Below are positions 1 to 13,940 of a stretch of DNA of 64,000 bases, in pieces. The stretch lies in assembly GCF_020520425.1 (NCBI RefSeq), contig NC_079492.1, positions 117,587,157 through 117,651,156 of the forward strand, written 5' to 3'. This DNA is from Spinacia oleracea. Its lineage: Eukaryota; Streptophyta; Magnoliopsida; Caryophyllales; Amaranthaceae. How positions within the stretch are numbered: position 1 is the first letter of the stretch; each line of letters begins with the position of its first letter. Below the pieces are notes generated by a model, which saw only the letters and a program-made list of their open reading frames with translations, had not been told where the DNA came from and made no database searches. The position numbers and the translations under genes were made by a program.

Positions 1-604
1 GAGCACCAGCCTTTATATTGCCTTCCCCTTGGTCTAGTAGAGGAATGTTGGCTCTGAAACATGTGAACTAATTTCCAGTATAGCTTATTGATAGCATTGA
101 AAATAAATAATTGGAAGAAAAGGAACCAAAACAATATGATCATATCATAAAATACAAGTCCTTCTCTTGGTACATAGTAGCTGTATTAATGTGATTGGTG
201 TGTTAAACTTGGAGATTAATACAAAAATGTGCACATAATCAAGCAAATGACTTCCCATCTTACTAAAAGGCTAGATGGCCTTATGAACTACCTAAAGGTT
301 ACACTGGTATTATTATGAGTAATTTCATACAGAGTATTATCTGAATATATATATTTTATACCTACTTGTCAGTCACTTATTTGTCGGCAGAACTGAAGCA
401 ACAAATTTAAAAACAGAACAGATCATTTAAAACTAAAGTTGATGTACATTCGAAAAAATAATGTGCAATACAATATTGTTCACTAGTTAACTATATCCAT
501 GAGGAGAAAGTTGGGTGCACAAAGAAAAAGCAATGACAGTAGACAAAGGGAGAGAGGTGGAAGACATACCTAACGACGGTGGGTGTATTCAATTCCATGA
601 ACAT
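1..604 (-). CDS. Possible 5' end of an unidentified gene running off the left edge
   Basis: Two short minus-strand exons can be joined: 604-570, starting at an ATG with a second ATG two codons on, and 53-1. The donor reads AG/GTATGT and the acceptor TTTCAG/AG. The junction is in phase and the frame stays open to the window edge, giving about 29 residues that begin MFMELNTPTVVR and continue ANIPLLDQGEGN. The 516-bp intron is AT-rich. I do not recognise the protein. Splice sites and phase are what is seen; that this is a gene is inference. A chance open frame of this length is quite possible. Confidence 0.25.
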
Positions 605-2267
605 AGTCCCTTTGGCAATGTCTATAATCCGATCAATTAGACAACAAATATTCCGATTCTCTTACCTGAATTTTACTGAAATGAAATTAATTTATTAACT
701 CAGCAGAATAAAACTGTTTTTTGCTTATAAAAATCTGACTTTTACTATTTAAATGCTTCTCTGGTGTTCTTCAAAACGAAGAGGACGAAAATAGGTACGT
801 GGATATTGTGTCAATTGGATACAAGGTGAGTCTACTGGAGTAATTCTGGTAATGAGCTGACTCACCAGTTATCAGTGATTCAGTTACAATATACAAGTAT
901 AAACTGAAGCAAATATAAAAACAGGTGATGATGCACAAATTGACAGTTAGAAATGCAATATTTCATATAATAAAATACTAATTAAACCAGGTTATATGTT
1001 ATAACCAAATCTAATAATCAGTAATCTGCTCAAGGGAAAAGAAAAAGTTCCAATATATGAATGGGACAACATGTTAGTACTCTGATTATCATCATCATTA
1101 TTCTTATCCGCGCTACTAAACACTGATTAGCTAATCAAATCTAATTGAGCTTCAAAATTAAAATATACATGTGCACCTTCCCTTCTGGCCTTTACACTTT
1201 TGCTTCCATTATCATTAGCTTAGATTGGATATTCTAATATGATTTTAATTATAATAAATTTATATTAGTCAATTGTCATTGGCAAAGTGTGTGCTTTTGC
1301 TACTTGTATTCATTGAAAAATGACCTTATCTTTCTTATTTCTAGTGCATTCAGGTCCATTATGAATTAGGTTTTAGCATATCAAAGTATAAATGTAAGGC
1401 TAGTAATGAAAGTAAGTATTTGCAAGATTAAAATAGTATGTTCAAGTAAAAAGATGATGCTAATAACTAGGTCACCAACGCGACACTTAAGGTTGTACTT
1501 GGAGGTGAAAAACAGGTTGTTTGGGTCAACTTCGTTTGGTCATATTTGGACTTTGAGTCATTGGGTTGGGTTCAGCTACGTTTTAGATTCGGCATAATTG
1601 AGGTTGTTGTCAATTAGTTTAATGTTGAGCATCAATACCAGTTACCCATTTCATTTTCGGGTCTGGTAAAGTGGTCAATAGCAGTCTGACTATTTAGGTT
1701 TGGATCGGGTCATATTTTCAAGTAAGAGTGGATCTCTTTGTACTAAGTTTTGCATTCCTTTGAAGACGCAGTATGAAAGTTAAATTGAAGACTCGACTCG
1801 GTAATACCAAAAAAATTCATGATTGATAACCTAGAACTCCAACTTCAACGCACATAGAAAGACAGCCAGTGTTTATATGGGGTACAATAAAAGCATGTCT
1901 TCTCATTCCAGAGAAAGGTCAATAGCAAAAGCAAGTCTAACTTTGTTATACACCAGAAAATTAGGTCAGGCAAACAATTTGTATACTAAGGGAGAATTCC
2001 AAGTTGAAGGAAATGTCTAGCGCGACAAGGATGTTAATACTTGGCTTTTAGTTGCAAAACACAATAAATAAACACCAAACTATGAGGATTAAAGAAACAA
2101 AACTTATAACAAGCAACTCATCTTGGCAAAGTCTACCTTGATAGATAAAGCTTAACTGATCTTGTACAAAATAATGCTCCATCGCCCCTTTAATTAACTG
2201 TATAGATTTGTGTTAGATTTTTTTTTTTATTCCGAAGTAAGATAAGTGTTGATTCATTCCTAAAATT
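605..2267. other. AT-rich intergenic DNA, no gene recognised
   Basis: About 1.7 kb of AT-rich sequence with no open frame resembling a known protein on either strand and no clear terminal repeats. The only longer frame, near 1406-1597, has no recognisable motif. Confidence 0.6.
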
Positions 2268-3091
2268 AAAACATAAAAAATCGAGACTGGTGGTCTTATA
2301 CTCCTAACAGTTTCAGTAGTTGGTATTGGAGGAAGGTTTGTGCAATTAAAGAGAAGCTGAAGAGTGTGATGGGCCCTGCTCAACTAGGGCAGGGGAGTAA
2401 GTTTGTGATCAGCAAGGTTTATAATGGGTTTAAAGCCTCCAACTGAAAGGTGTAACAGGTTGAAGACAAGAGATAGGCTGCAAAAGCATGGCATTAACGC
2501 TGAAAGTTACTGTCTCTTATGTGGAACTGGAACCAAAAGTCACTCCCACATTTTCTTTGATTGTATATACAGCAGGAAATGCCGGGAGAGGATTTCTCAA
2601 TGGATTGATATGGGTGTGCAGATTCAGACTCTAAAGGGTGTAGTTAGGCTTGCCAGGAAAATCACGTCAAGATTCAAACGGAGAATTTTCAGTGTATGTG
2701 TTTTGGCTGTGATATATCAGATATGGAAGGCCAGAAATAATGTCTTATGGCATCAACATTTATGGTGTATAGATAATATTGTAAAGAAAAATCAGTTTGA
2801 TGTAAAGCATAGAGTAAATGCTATAGGTCTTAGAAAGATAACAGGTGTAGACAGAGATTGGTTTGGGGGTTTAGAAGTGCAAATGTAACTTTGCTCCTCT
2901 AAACTATGTATGTTTTTTCCTAGGTTGGTAACCTAGGTAGTTTGTTGGGTTCCTAATCTACAGGGTATATCCTAGATGATTCGTGGTACTAGGAATTCAT
3001 AGGTTGTATTTGTTCTTTGAATTGCAATAAACTTTTCCTGACTTGGCGACTTGCTTACCAAAATAAAATAAAAAATGAAAAAACATAAAAT
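2268..3091 (+). mobile_element. 5'-truncated LINE (L1-type) with target site duplication
   Basis: The 11-bp sequence aaaacataaaa occurs at 2268-2278 and again at 3081-3091, flanking a fragment that ends in an A-rich tail (3060-3080). The fragment starts inside the second LINE open reading frame, as expected for a copy truncated at its 5' end during target-primed reverse transcription. It sits downstream of the large minus-strand gene at 4465-13940 and does not interrupt it. Confidence 0.8.
2281..2888 (+). pseudogene. LINE ORF2 C-terminal remnant with zf-RVT-like region
   Basis: Frame 2281-2420 encodes a tryptophan-rich stretch containing SSWYWRKVCAIKEKL, typical of the region after the reverse transcriptase of plant L1 elements. 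It then shifts to the frame of 2424-2888, which encodes LKTRDRLQKHGI followed by CLLCG and SHIFFDC. The spaced Cys and His residues fit the zf-RVT domain found at the end of plant non-LTR reverse transcriptases. The usual segment between these two parts is missing, so an internal deletion plus a frame change has occurred. The polymerase domain itself is absent. Family assignment rests on motif recall; the broken frame is directly visible. Confidence 0.75.
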
Positions 3092-4464
3092 TTTGATGAT
3101 GTTTCTATATATACGAGTATTCTAGTACCATTATTAGACAGTTACTACGAAATATTTTAGTCAAACAAGCAACTAATAGCTAATTGATGATACTCCGCAA
3201 TAAACAAAGGCCAATATCACATTTTCGAATATGATGCCGTCTTTGTTCAGCAAAACCAATTCTGCTGTGGTGAACAGGCATTAATGGATCTGACCCAAAA
3301 TTAAATACCAAGAAATAAGGGCAAGTAGCAGATTGGAAGAGCAAGCACAAAAAATATGCTGTAGCCAATGGTGTCATGTATCAGTCACAATAAGCGGCAG
3401 AGATTTCACTTGAAACTACACTGAATTAAAATAAGGAAACAAAAAACCAAAATAAAAACTTGTATAACATATGCTTAGCTGCCATTCCAAGATTATGTAC
3501 CTGATCCTCGTAGACAAATTGCCAAAAACGGAGTAACAGGTAATGCAGCAATACTGAAGGTAAGCCCATCCAATAGCGCCCGCACACTGCACTGAAAAAG
3601 AATCACAGAAGATGTGCTATAATCTCCATAGAGGTTCAGGAAAACATAACATTGCACACAGAAACTGCAGTAAAAGTTCAAAAGAAAATGGTTCACTGTA
3701 GGAGAATAATCCGAGTCATGACAGTCTGAAACGCAATACTGCAATGATACTTGATGATTATAAATAAGGAAGGAGCATTTGACAGAGGATAAGTAGAAAA
3801 TCACTTCCTGGGTTAAGACAAAGGAAAAGGTACGAAAACAAAACGAAATTCAATCAAGAAAGTTGTTTATTATGGAGCTCCTTTCATCAAGAAATTTATT
3901 GAAAGCATCTGAAAAGATATTTGAAGATGAAACAAGCGAATTCATTTTCAATAGGAATAAGTTTTACTATACAGAAACTGAAGATGATGGAAGGAATGCG
4001 ATATGACAATAGCAAGTACCCAGAAGTTAAAAATATACAGCCTTATCACATTATACAACAAAATAAGTAAATCATATTATATAAATTGAAAAAATAGCAG
4101 GACATTTAGATATAAAAGTACTTCAGTATCATATGTACTTCCCTCATATTTCTTCTCCTGGTATAATGATTCCATCATTTCAGAAGATACAAATGCTGAT
4201 ATCTTCACGTTTCTCATAAGTAGCAACAGGGTGAACTACAGTAGCCAGAAAGTAGACAACCAGGGCCAAAATAAGGATATTAAGCATCAGTATCCATCTA
4301 AAACCTAACAACAAATCTATGCAAAAATGCAATTAAAACCAATTAGATAATAAATATTTACAGGTTTCCCATTTGAGACCATGTGAGCAAACAATTAAAT
4401 ATGCTAATCAATGTTCTAGCCAAAAATATACACATATATACAAAGCACGACATGATCACCATTG
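3092..4464. other. Region downstream of the 13-exon gene, probable 3' UTR and intergenic DNA
   Basis: The part next to 4465 should hold the 3' UTR of the minus-strand gene that ends there. Minus-strand frames at 3180-3377, 3493-3804 and about 4195-4310 read as hydrophobic peptides. The strand is T-rich, which gives hydrophobic codons by composition alone, so I do not call them genes. Confidence 0.5.
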
Positions 4465-7400
4465 TCACATCAACACCATATTAAGATCATCCATAGGTAT
4501 TTCTAAACCAATTGAGTCATAATCTTGCAATCCAGTCAACCAATTGTTGAAATCCTCAGGTGCATTGGGATCGTTAGAAATATCAAGTTGTTCAATGGGA
4601 TCAAAATCAATATGCTCCTCTGATTTCTGACGAGCATCTTCTGGAGCATTCCCAGATGATAGTCCAATTTCCCTGCGCCTCTTGTTGTGTTCAGTATTTT
4701 GCCACTGGACTGCACTTGACATTGGCTTCACAGTGGAGGTTGGATTCTTTGGTTTTGTTTTGGGTTTCTGATCACTGCTGAAGCTTACCACAGACTGACT
4801 TTCACCTGCAGCAGTAGCCGCCAGAACACTTCTACCTTGATTTCTATCTCTCTCACTTCTCTTTGCTTTTGGTCCTCCAACAACAGAGCTACCAAAAGCC
4901 ATTGCACCTCTAGAGGAGGCCACCCCGACATCATCAAGGAGTAGTTCCCTCTTCTTGCCCTTGTGTGATAATGGTTCAAATTCAGGGTAACCACGTTCAG
5001 AAGAGCAACTGCCACCTTGTGGAGAGTAAAGATAACCTCTCCCAAAATCATTGGTGCAAGAATCCAACACACTAAACGAGCTAAAATCTGGACAAGTGTG
5101 AGATTAAAAGAAGAAAAAGAAGTACTGATTAGATAACACGGCAAACATCCTATATAAAAAACATTTTCAAAGCTCATTTGAAGTAAACTTATACTGACAA
5201 AGTTGGCAAAACTGATTGCTATAAGACACAGAACACTTCGATGCACGACTTTTACACAAAAATTAAGGTAAGAGAAAAGGATCTTAGGGAAGCATATGCA
5301 TATACATATAGAAGAAAAGGACCAAAGAAAATAATGAATCAGCAAAAGAAAGCACGGGCTACCAGTGAATACAGTGGAAATTTCCAATAATGAACCAGAT
5401 GAAGTATTTTTTTTTTTTGAGGGGAACCAGATCAAGTATGTGAATACCCATCAATGCTTCAAGCTCAACAGCTTGTAAATATTAGCAGTGGACTTTTCAA
5501 ATGTATATAAAGCACAAGGTGCTCCTCAAAGATATTCGATATCCTTTCAACACCATGAATCTAGAATTCAGCATTCAAAGAGATTATCATTAGACAAGAC
5601 TCGAGAATTATGGCACCAAGGAAGTCTACAAGTAACCAACTATTGCATCTATCAGCATTATTCAAAATCAGCAAACTTGTTCCAACCATACAACAGTTTC
5701 TGTAAAATAAGCGTTTGATAAACTATAAACTACCTCTCACAACTTTTTTCCTTATAAATCACAAACACTCTAAAAAAAAAACCTAATTGACCATCAAATA
5801 AGCATCATTTTGTCAATTAAGGGCAAAATGATGATGCATATTGCCCTCAATGGTCAATTTAGAGCAGTATGGCAATCAATTAAAAACAGTATTTGGTCAT
5901 TTTAAACCTTAAAAGGTACTCCATACGTGATTATAAGAGAAAAAAGTCAAAATAGTTGCTTTGAAATAAGAAATTGATTATCAGAAGGTGCTAGGAATAT
6001 ATAAAATGTAGTCATTGTAAAGTCTTCCTTAAGTTTTAGTGAAGTACCAGCTTTTGCAGTATCCACACAGCGGTTAGGAGCCCCATGGCCTGTATGACTA
6101 TCTGTTGCAGTGCAGGCACCTGCACCATTGACTTGAGTTGCTGCAAAGAGAACATTCTGCAGAGCAGGTTCACTAAAACAGCTCCGGCCAGTGAGTTCAA
6201 AATTTTTACACCTCACAAGAGTTCGTTCTATGAAACCCATTGCAACTTGCTTTGACACTTTGCGCATCACAGTTTTGGAGCCATTATTTCTTCTACAAGC
6301 CTACAGCAATAAAACAAGTTAAATTTCTGACTTCTGTAAACCAACTTGATCGTCAATGATGACGTCATATCCCTAGAATCATGTATAAATTGCGAAGATT
6401 CAAATCATTCTCGCCAGTAATAAACAAGGGTCTTAATCTATTTATTTCTAAGTTCTAACCTCAAATCATATATAGAAAAGGTTCAACGACTATTGCTACC
6501 AAAATGTCTTCTTTCCAATTTCCATATGTGCAGGTAGTGCAATAATTACGTTGTGACCACATTTTCTTAAAAGTTGTTTTGTTCTGGTGTGAATTTGTCT
6601 TGGATATCGTTTGATTTTAGTGCGATATTGTGGCATCCAGCAAACTATAAGACATGGTTATTCCTCCACAGACTCAAAAGCTTGTTTAGAGCAGTGAGCA
6701 AGAAAGAGGGGTCAGAAGAAAACAAAACGACACAAAGAGTGTATTCCATTCATAAAAATATATGTATATAAAAAAATAAAAAGAGATAGAGGGGAAGAGA
6801 GAAAGCCAATTTTATAAAGCATTGTTATCTTGTCCATTACAATCCAAAGCCAAAAAGTAGTGAGGAAAGGTATTGAAGTAAGAAAAATTACCATTCGCCT
6901 TTTGTAAGCCATCTGCATTAGTTGTTCCATGGCAAGATGCTCCATGAATCTGCAAAGCATAAAGGTTTTAGTGAAGTGGAGTGCAAGAAAGGAAGGGTAG
7001 TAGCATAAAGATATGGGAATTAACGTAATACATACGGTTTCTCCCTCTTTCTATCATCTTCAATAGCCTTATCAATCTTGACCAAGTTGTCCTTCTTTTT
7101 CGCAGTCTGCAAAGAGTTATAGCACACATAAGGACAATAGAAAAGATGGAGAACTAGGGGAAGAAGGCAGCAAAAGAAAAATGAGAATTGCATGTTTGTC
7201 ATGATAAGTAACTTTCAGTCCAAGGTAAGAGAAGTAGACGACAATAAGCACCACAGGTCCACAAGTGCATTTGAACCAAGAAAACTCCATAAAATATTGT
7301 TGAATCCGATGCACAAAAATCTACTTTTCCAGATTTGCATAAGCTAAAGGCCAGTTCTCTTCGGCTTACTTTTCTCTGAATTCTCTAATTTTTTAAGCAT

Positions 7401-10400
7401 CACTGAACTTTGCAGTTGGCTAATTCTTTTTTCTAGATTCCTTATTTAGTAATGTTGACAATATTATTAACAAGAATAACTACTAAACTAATGCTACTAC
7501 TACTATAATAGTCACTGTTGTAATTACTAGTAAAATAGCATTATAGATTATAATATAGACTATTGTAGTAGACTAGAAGTACTGAACATGAATAATAATT
7601 TCTAATGCAAATGAAAATGTCATATACACGAAATCATCTAGACTCCTTCCATAATCTATTTCAACTTTGTGATGCTATTTTGCACATGATCTACTTGCAT
7701 TAGTTAATAGCAGCAATAACAATATTCATGACATAGCAATAATGTACGTAGTAGTGGAAAGGTTAATAAAAAAATAGTCACAAAATTAATTGTTTCTGAA
7801 ATTTTCAGTTTAGTTCAAAACTTTATCAATATTTTCTGAATTTATTTGTACTTGGCTTAAACTTTTCTGCAATAAGCAAAAATAAGTTAAAAAGAAAAAG
7901 CCCTAAATCAACAAATTACAACAATTAAACAGGCTCATAATCCTTCCCTGTTACAAATCCATGAATGGACAAATTTAAACAAATCACAGAACATTGGACA
8001 TTGCTATCTTGTGGCTGCAAATACAAAGATGCATGCCAAACAAAAGAAAAACAACTGCAACCCTACCTGTTCGCAAAGTCCCTCTCTAAGCTCTGTAATA
8101 TCTCGATCAATCACTTCTTCTCTGTCAGCCAGATCAGGCTGTAACAAAAGAATGAGTTAAGAAACAGAAAAAATAAGACAATTCGGTTAAATCAAACTAT
8201 GAAATGATATACCAATTAATGCAATACCATTGTATCTAGGTACAATCCAACGCTCTGCAGCTCCAACATTAGTCGATCATCAATACACATCAGCTGATAT
8301 TGGGGATCAAGAAAAGTTCCAGAAGCAGATACATCTGAAGGTTGTGGCCCACCAACATCATTCTGCCAATTTCCACTAACAAACTCTGCGTCTGAGTGAG
8401 AAAGGCCATCATCCCCCAACCACCGTCCACTGCTATACAAAGAATCAGACATACTTGCATTCCTTGTTGTGTTAGATGTGACACTCTTATTACAAGAAAA
8501 TCTGTCTCCAGAGCAACGTTTTTGAATCTGAACATCGACCATTGACTCCGCCTCCGAGTCAAATCTGTCTCTGTCTCTAACATCAGCATCAACATAATTA
8601 CATGAGCCACAATGAGAATCGTCACTTGCACACTGTAAAGACATACTAACTCCTTCATTCCCATTGTAAGTTCCCTCATTTTCATCTTCGTCAATCAAAG
8701 CAGACAGTACTCTATGGTACAAGGAGGAAAACTTATCCAGCCTATTTCCCCCTGCTAATCCTTCAGATAACAATTCATCCTTATCTACTACTTCATTGGA
8801 ATCACAACCTTTCTTTCCAGAAGAAACATCGACCTTTTCTTTGTGCATAAAAACACCCTGCCAGAATTAATAACATCATAACTGAACAGATCAAAACTGT
8901 ACAACAAATTTGATAATGGTACAACCTAATTGCAAATTACCAATATGTTATATTGAGCGCCCGGAATTACAGATAAGCTATCTTCTAGCTCCTCTGCAAG
9001 GCTCAACTGTAAAGCATAGCGATGGTTGGAAATTAGCAAACCCTTTGACAATAAATACGGAAAATCTTTTCACAATAAGTACGGTAAATTCTTTGACAAT
9101 AAATAATGTAAAGCCTCATAAATACAATAAAACAAAACACCTGACTAACTGTATTACCTGTTGTTTCATGTAGCTTACATCTTGTGAACTAGCTGTACCA
9201 AAGATCGGTTCCATTTTCTTCCAGAACCGCCCAGAACAAGATATGTCTGCAAAAGGTATACAAGACAACGATATTAATGCTTGAACATATAATCTATAAA
9301 GTTCAGGGAAACAAAAAGATTGACACTTGACATATTAAGGCTTAAAAGGTAAGGGAGATAGAGATAATACGGCTAGCCTTGCGAGCAGCAGCAGCGGCAG
9401 CCAACAACTCTTCACGGTCATCATCGGATTCAATTGCTGAGGGGAACAAACAATTTATGTGAGAGGCCATAGAAAGAAGAGAAATGTTAGCAGAAACCGG
9501 ATCTAGTACTTTTGTTTCAATGAATTTCAGACTCAGATAGAGAGTTGGTCTTATAGAGAAGGTAAAAAAAACCCTAATACCAACGGAACCAAGGAAACGG
9601 CAGCGCCGTATCCCCTCCCTCTCAAAAAAAAGATTGGAAAATCAATGATTTGTCAGCCAATTTCAATACCAACTCTATAGAGATGGCAATATGAAGAAGA
9701 TCTGTTAAGATCCCCAGTAGATAACACATAATAAATGCCTTTGCTAAGTAGTTATTCGGACAAAAGTAAATCTACTTGGGCAATGCATTTATTTATTAAG
9801 AATGAGGTTTTCTACGGAATTTTTTTATGGATTTATATATATTTGATTGACAGCACAATGAGGGGTGGTGGGGGGATATTCAAAGTAGCATTCTCTGCAA
9901 GCAAATCAACATATCATCAATTTTCTATCAGCCCATCCTAAGAATTCAAAACAACAGGAACTGCCTCGACAAAATGATTCAGTGAAATTCATCCGTTAGA
10001 AGAAATGAAGAACCTATACCTTTGGCAATTGAACTGGCCCATTGCTTGGGACAGTGAGGGATGGGGTACTAGAGCTAGAAAAGGCAACTGGTACACTCCT
10101 CATCCCTGATATACCTCCTACGTTTCATAAAGAAAAGACGTCCATGTTTTTCTTGTTATGTCTCTATAAATATACTGGTAACACATATCAAAAAAGAGAA
10201 GCTAACAAAAGCAAGTCTTGTACTCGTCATACAACAGCCGTATTTTGTACAATGGCCCTATGCTCTGTTCTCCTAACCTTATTTTCGCTGAACTGAACTT
10301 ATTTTCGCTGAACTTCACTTGTTTTTGCTGAAAAAAACTTATATTTTTTCTGAACTTTTGCTTTTATTTGACTCATGTTTTTCTGAACTGAACTTAACTT

Positions 10401-13400
10401 TGTTGAAATTCACTTGTCTTTGCCGAAACTTTTTCTAATAAGTTGAGGATAACATAGTCACCCCAAAACACGTAAAAGTTACCCCAAATCACATAAAACT
10501 ATAAAAGTCTACTTCGCAAAAGGGCGACGTTTTGTCATTTGAGTTGAAATTTATAAAATTTGTGGTGACCAAAATACTAAGCCTGTTGTATAAGTTTTTG
10601 GCAAAAAGTAATATCACAATGTAATTTGAACACGTTTTATAATTTTTATCCATACTCTATAATTTAACAAAAGTTACAGGTCAAAGTAAATCTCTAAAGC
10701 ATACCCTCAACAAAAAAAAAACCATCTCTAAAAGCATGTGTGCCTTATATGATAAAATGGAGGGAGTATACTACACAAACTTTTTTTTGTAAAGAAAAAG
10801 TAAATGGAAAAGAGGTCAGAATCTTACAATTACGTGAGAAAGTCCTCCCGTCTGACATCTTTCTTGATGGTGGGCGTCCTGATTTACTGCATAGAATAAA
10901 TAAGTTAATTGACAAAAATGCCAAAAATTAACCAACCCCATCCTCAATTTTACTTTTAAACCTTTTAATTTTCTCTGAGCCCGGCTTTGTACTTTGAATA
11001 CGCTTTGCTGTTGACACATTCTCCAACTTCGGTTCAGATGGTGAAAGTCCTGGGCTTGACAAAGACAAACCCCTCACTGTCCTTCCTTGTCTCCGCACTC
11101 CATCACCAACATTTTCATTCAAAACATTTTTATTCCTCTTGGTAGGAATGATAAAGGCACGCATTTTACCTTTTCCAGTTAGCACGACATCACTACAATC
11201 TGTTCCTTTTTCTTCCAACTTGAGCTCCAAGCCTCTCATTTCTTCACCTTCTGACATAATACCAGGAGATGCCATACTCTCAACTTTAACTTTAGTTCTC
11301 AAATTATTGTTATGAAGATCAACAGATTCTAAACATCCAACGCTACCATTCAGAGAGTTCTTGGCACCAATAACAGGAGGAGAATATTTAACTGAAGGGA
11401 GTTGACCGTCATCATGATTTGATACAGGTGAAACCACATTAGATCTTCTGCTACGGGAGCTTTTCTGTTGTCTTTGAACAACCCACTGACCAAGAATATG
11501 AGATGAATTGGCAGCCCTGTGATTATTCTGCATCGAATCAAGAGAAATCACTTTGTTGGTACTTGTAGGCTGTTCCCACCCTTCACAAACTTCGGAGGGG
11601 GCATGAACATCAGAAGAGGAGTTCACCACCATGACAGAACCAGTTCGTGGAGCCCTAGAAATCTTTCCTTTTATCAACGTAGCAGGACCGCCAGTTGAGG
11701 TGCCTTGCTTAGCATTTGATCTACCACTCAATCTAGTAAGAGTTTGTAAACAAATCTGAATTAACTAACAGATAATATGTAGCGGAAAAACAAATGGACA
11801 GCGTTACTTTTTCGTAAATGTCCTATGGAATGAAATCAAACAGAAAGGTAGCAGCTTGTTCAACTACACACAAAAGCGTACAAGACTCGGCATCTGGGAA
11901 CTATTCAGACAGTAACTTCTAAATTAAACAGACAGCATCAGCAAATTTTCACTCGCGAACCATGACTCGATTTCTGGAAAAACAAAAACTAAAACTAACA
12001 GAAGTTAGAAATTAGCAACACCACAGGCACACGTGTAAACAAACCTCCAAAAAGGAAGCGAGAAACCCAAAACCTCCGGATGCAGAAGAAAACAATTATC
12101 TGTTCATATTTACGGCACAAGAGAACCTCCGGGTGTATGTAGGAGGACGCAACACAATCACTTCCTAAAATCAAGCAAAATGAGAAAATATAATGTTACA
12201 AATAAAAACATACCTTAGAGTGGATGTGTCATAAGAAGCCAACTTAGAATTGGTACTGGGCTCTGAATGCAATGTTCTTTTGATGTCACTGTCTACAGAT
12301 CTATTTGGCACTGTCCCAACAGAGCGTTTCCGCTTCATCATATTTTTGTCCCAACTATCCCCCACAGCAGAGAGTCTCAACATTCTTTCTTCAGGAATAG
12401 AAGTCCTGTTTGCAGGTTTAATAATGTTTATGTCCTTCTCAGTACCTATTTGATCCTTCAACAAGGAACCAGATTTACTGTCAACCTGCAAGAATCTCCT
12501 AGTTATTACTGCAAGGTTCCATGTAAGACATGCATTAAATATTTAATAAAATAAAGATGCATTCCTGCAACTAATTTGGAGTAGTTACAAAGTTGCAAAC
12601 TTATTATGTGACCTTGCAGAGGAAGACAGGGACACTCAATAAAGTATACATTTTTTGCTGTAATTTGACCAATTTGGTAGAAAAGAAATGATAGAATCTT
12701 CAGGAATTAGGTTTTCTATTAACATTTCTTCGAGGGAAATTGTGAGTATTTGTATCTATTTGGATATATGTTCGTGGAGCTCACCCGGACTAAATTAAGA
12801 TGTTAAAAAAAACCTCAGTGCTATTTTTGTGTGTACATAGTTTTTTAAGGGGTCGCAAACACCCACCCAAGCCTCTCCTTTGCCGCACAAAAAAGAACAT
12901 AATAAAAATTACTAGAAGACCTCTTGTGGTTTCTCCTTCTTACAGTTACGGATGTGAAGAACTTAAGTAATCGGTACATCGTCCTTACTGGCAAAGGAGA
13001 CAATAATAAGTCCTTCCCCAAAAAAGTAAAGATAACAATGAAATTCTGAGGAGGGTCAAAGAATACAAATAAGCAAAGAAAGGAATAAGTAAAGAGATTT
13101 AGAGTTATTGCAGATGCTAACCCTGAGATCTCCACCAGATGTGCGAAAACGCTTATTCATCCCAGCACACTTGGCCTTGTCCTCTAATCTTTGAGCTGAT
13201 AGGTCCGCGAGATTACGAGGCTGACCTGCCATCTTCAATAAGCTTGATCCACCCGGTTTTTCATTTGACAGGATATCAGTTCGTTGCCTCTTCTTTGAGC
13301 CCATGGTTTCCATATATTTTTCTAATTTAATGGATGATTCACGTAACATTTGCGACCTTTCTCTGGTAAGAAAACATCAACTTGAATGTCAATCCTTAAA

Positions 13401-13940
13401 CGTGATTGTAGTGCACAGCACTAGCAGCAAGCAATGAACCTTGATAAATAAAATAAGTAGAACTATTATCTAAGAAAGCAACAAAAACTCCTGGCTAGCA
13501 AGTCAAGCACATACATCATCTATAACAGTAGAGCAGGATACTATCACGCTATTAGGGGCATCAAATATACTCAAGCATGATGTTAATTTCTTAGTACAAT
13601 AAGCTTGTAACTGCAAATATATTCTGCAAAAGTCAAAACTGATTTACCAGACTTACCTAGCCTTTGCAGAGGTACTTGAAACACTCTCTCGGATTTGCTT
13701 TAACTCTTCAGGGGCCACGGGTGGAGAAGGCCTAAAGTTGGAAGCTCTGAATGGAAGATCTTCCGATGCACTTCCAAGAGAAACACCAAGAGCTCTCCTC
13801 AATTCTCCTGAACGTGTATATTTCGGAGTGCCAAATGAAATGTGTTCAAGAGACAAATATTGGTGTAAGAGGGGTACATCGGGTGATGACAAAGCACCAC
13901 TCCGGCTAACAGAAACAGACATTACACCATCAGCACCCAT
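4465..13940 (-). CDS. Large uncharacterised plant protein, At5g22450/At4g29790-like, 13 coding exons
   Basis: Exons in order: 13940-13657, 13362-13122, 12485-12214, 11732-10933, 10878-10828, 9436-9371, 9246-9158, 8857-8228, 8138-8067, 7106-7036, 6949-6892, 6300-6048, 5087-4465. They sum to 3510 nt, 1169 codons plus stop. Every junction is GT-AG and all phases agree. Recognised family blocks include KYTRSGELRRALGVSLGS near residue 40, GDSWDKNMMKRKRSVGT in exon 3, QWVVQRQQKSSRSRRSN in exon 4, GRPPSRKMSD in exon 5, REELLAAA in exon 6, FWKKMEPIFG in exon 7, TGRSCFSEPALQ in exon 12 and the acidic C-terminus ending LEIPMDDLNMVL. Related plant proteins are about 1200-1300 residues; their function is not established to my knowledge, and basic Ser/Arg-rich patches suggest a nuclear role only by inference. 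I chose the start at 13940 as the first ATG of the first coding exon. Relatives carry about 60 more N-terminal residues, so an upstream start or a lost N-terminus is possible. Intron 5 (9437-10827) is long and repeat-filled. Confidence 0.9.
10262..10440. repeat. Short degenerate repeats in intron 5
   Basis: The motif cgctgaact and variants (tgaactgaactt, tgctgaa) recurs through this stretch of the longest intron of the minus-strand gene. About 300 bp further on, a lone ggagggagta (10751-10760) looks like one end of a Stowaway MITE whose partner end I could not find. Probably transposon debris. Confidence 0.35.

Noticed and set aside
3180-4310. Minus-strand hydrophobic frames that look like membrane protein exons
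   Set aside because: The strand is T-rich, which yields Phe/Leu/Ile codons by chance. Splice signals are weak and no family was recognised.
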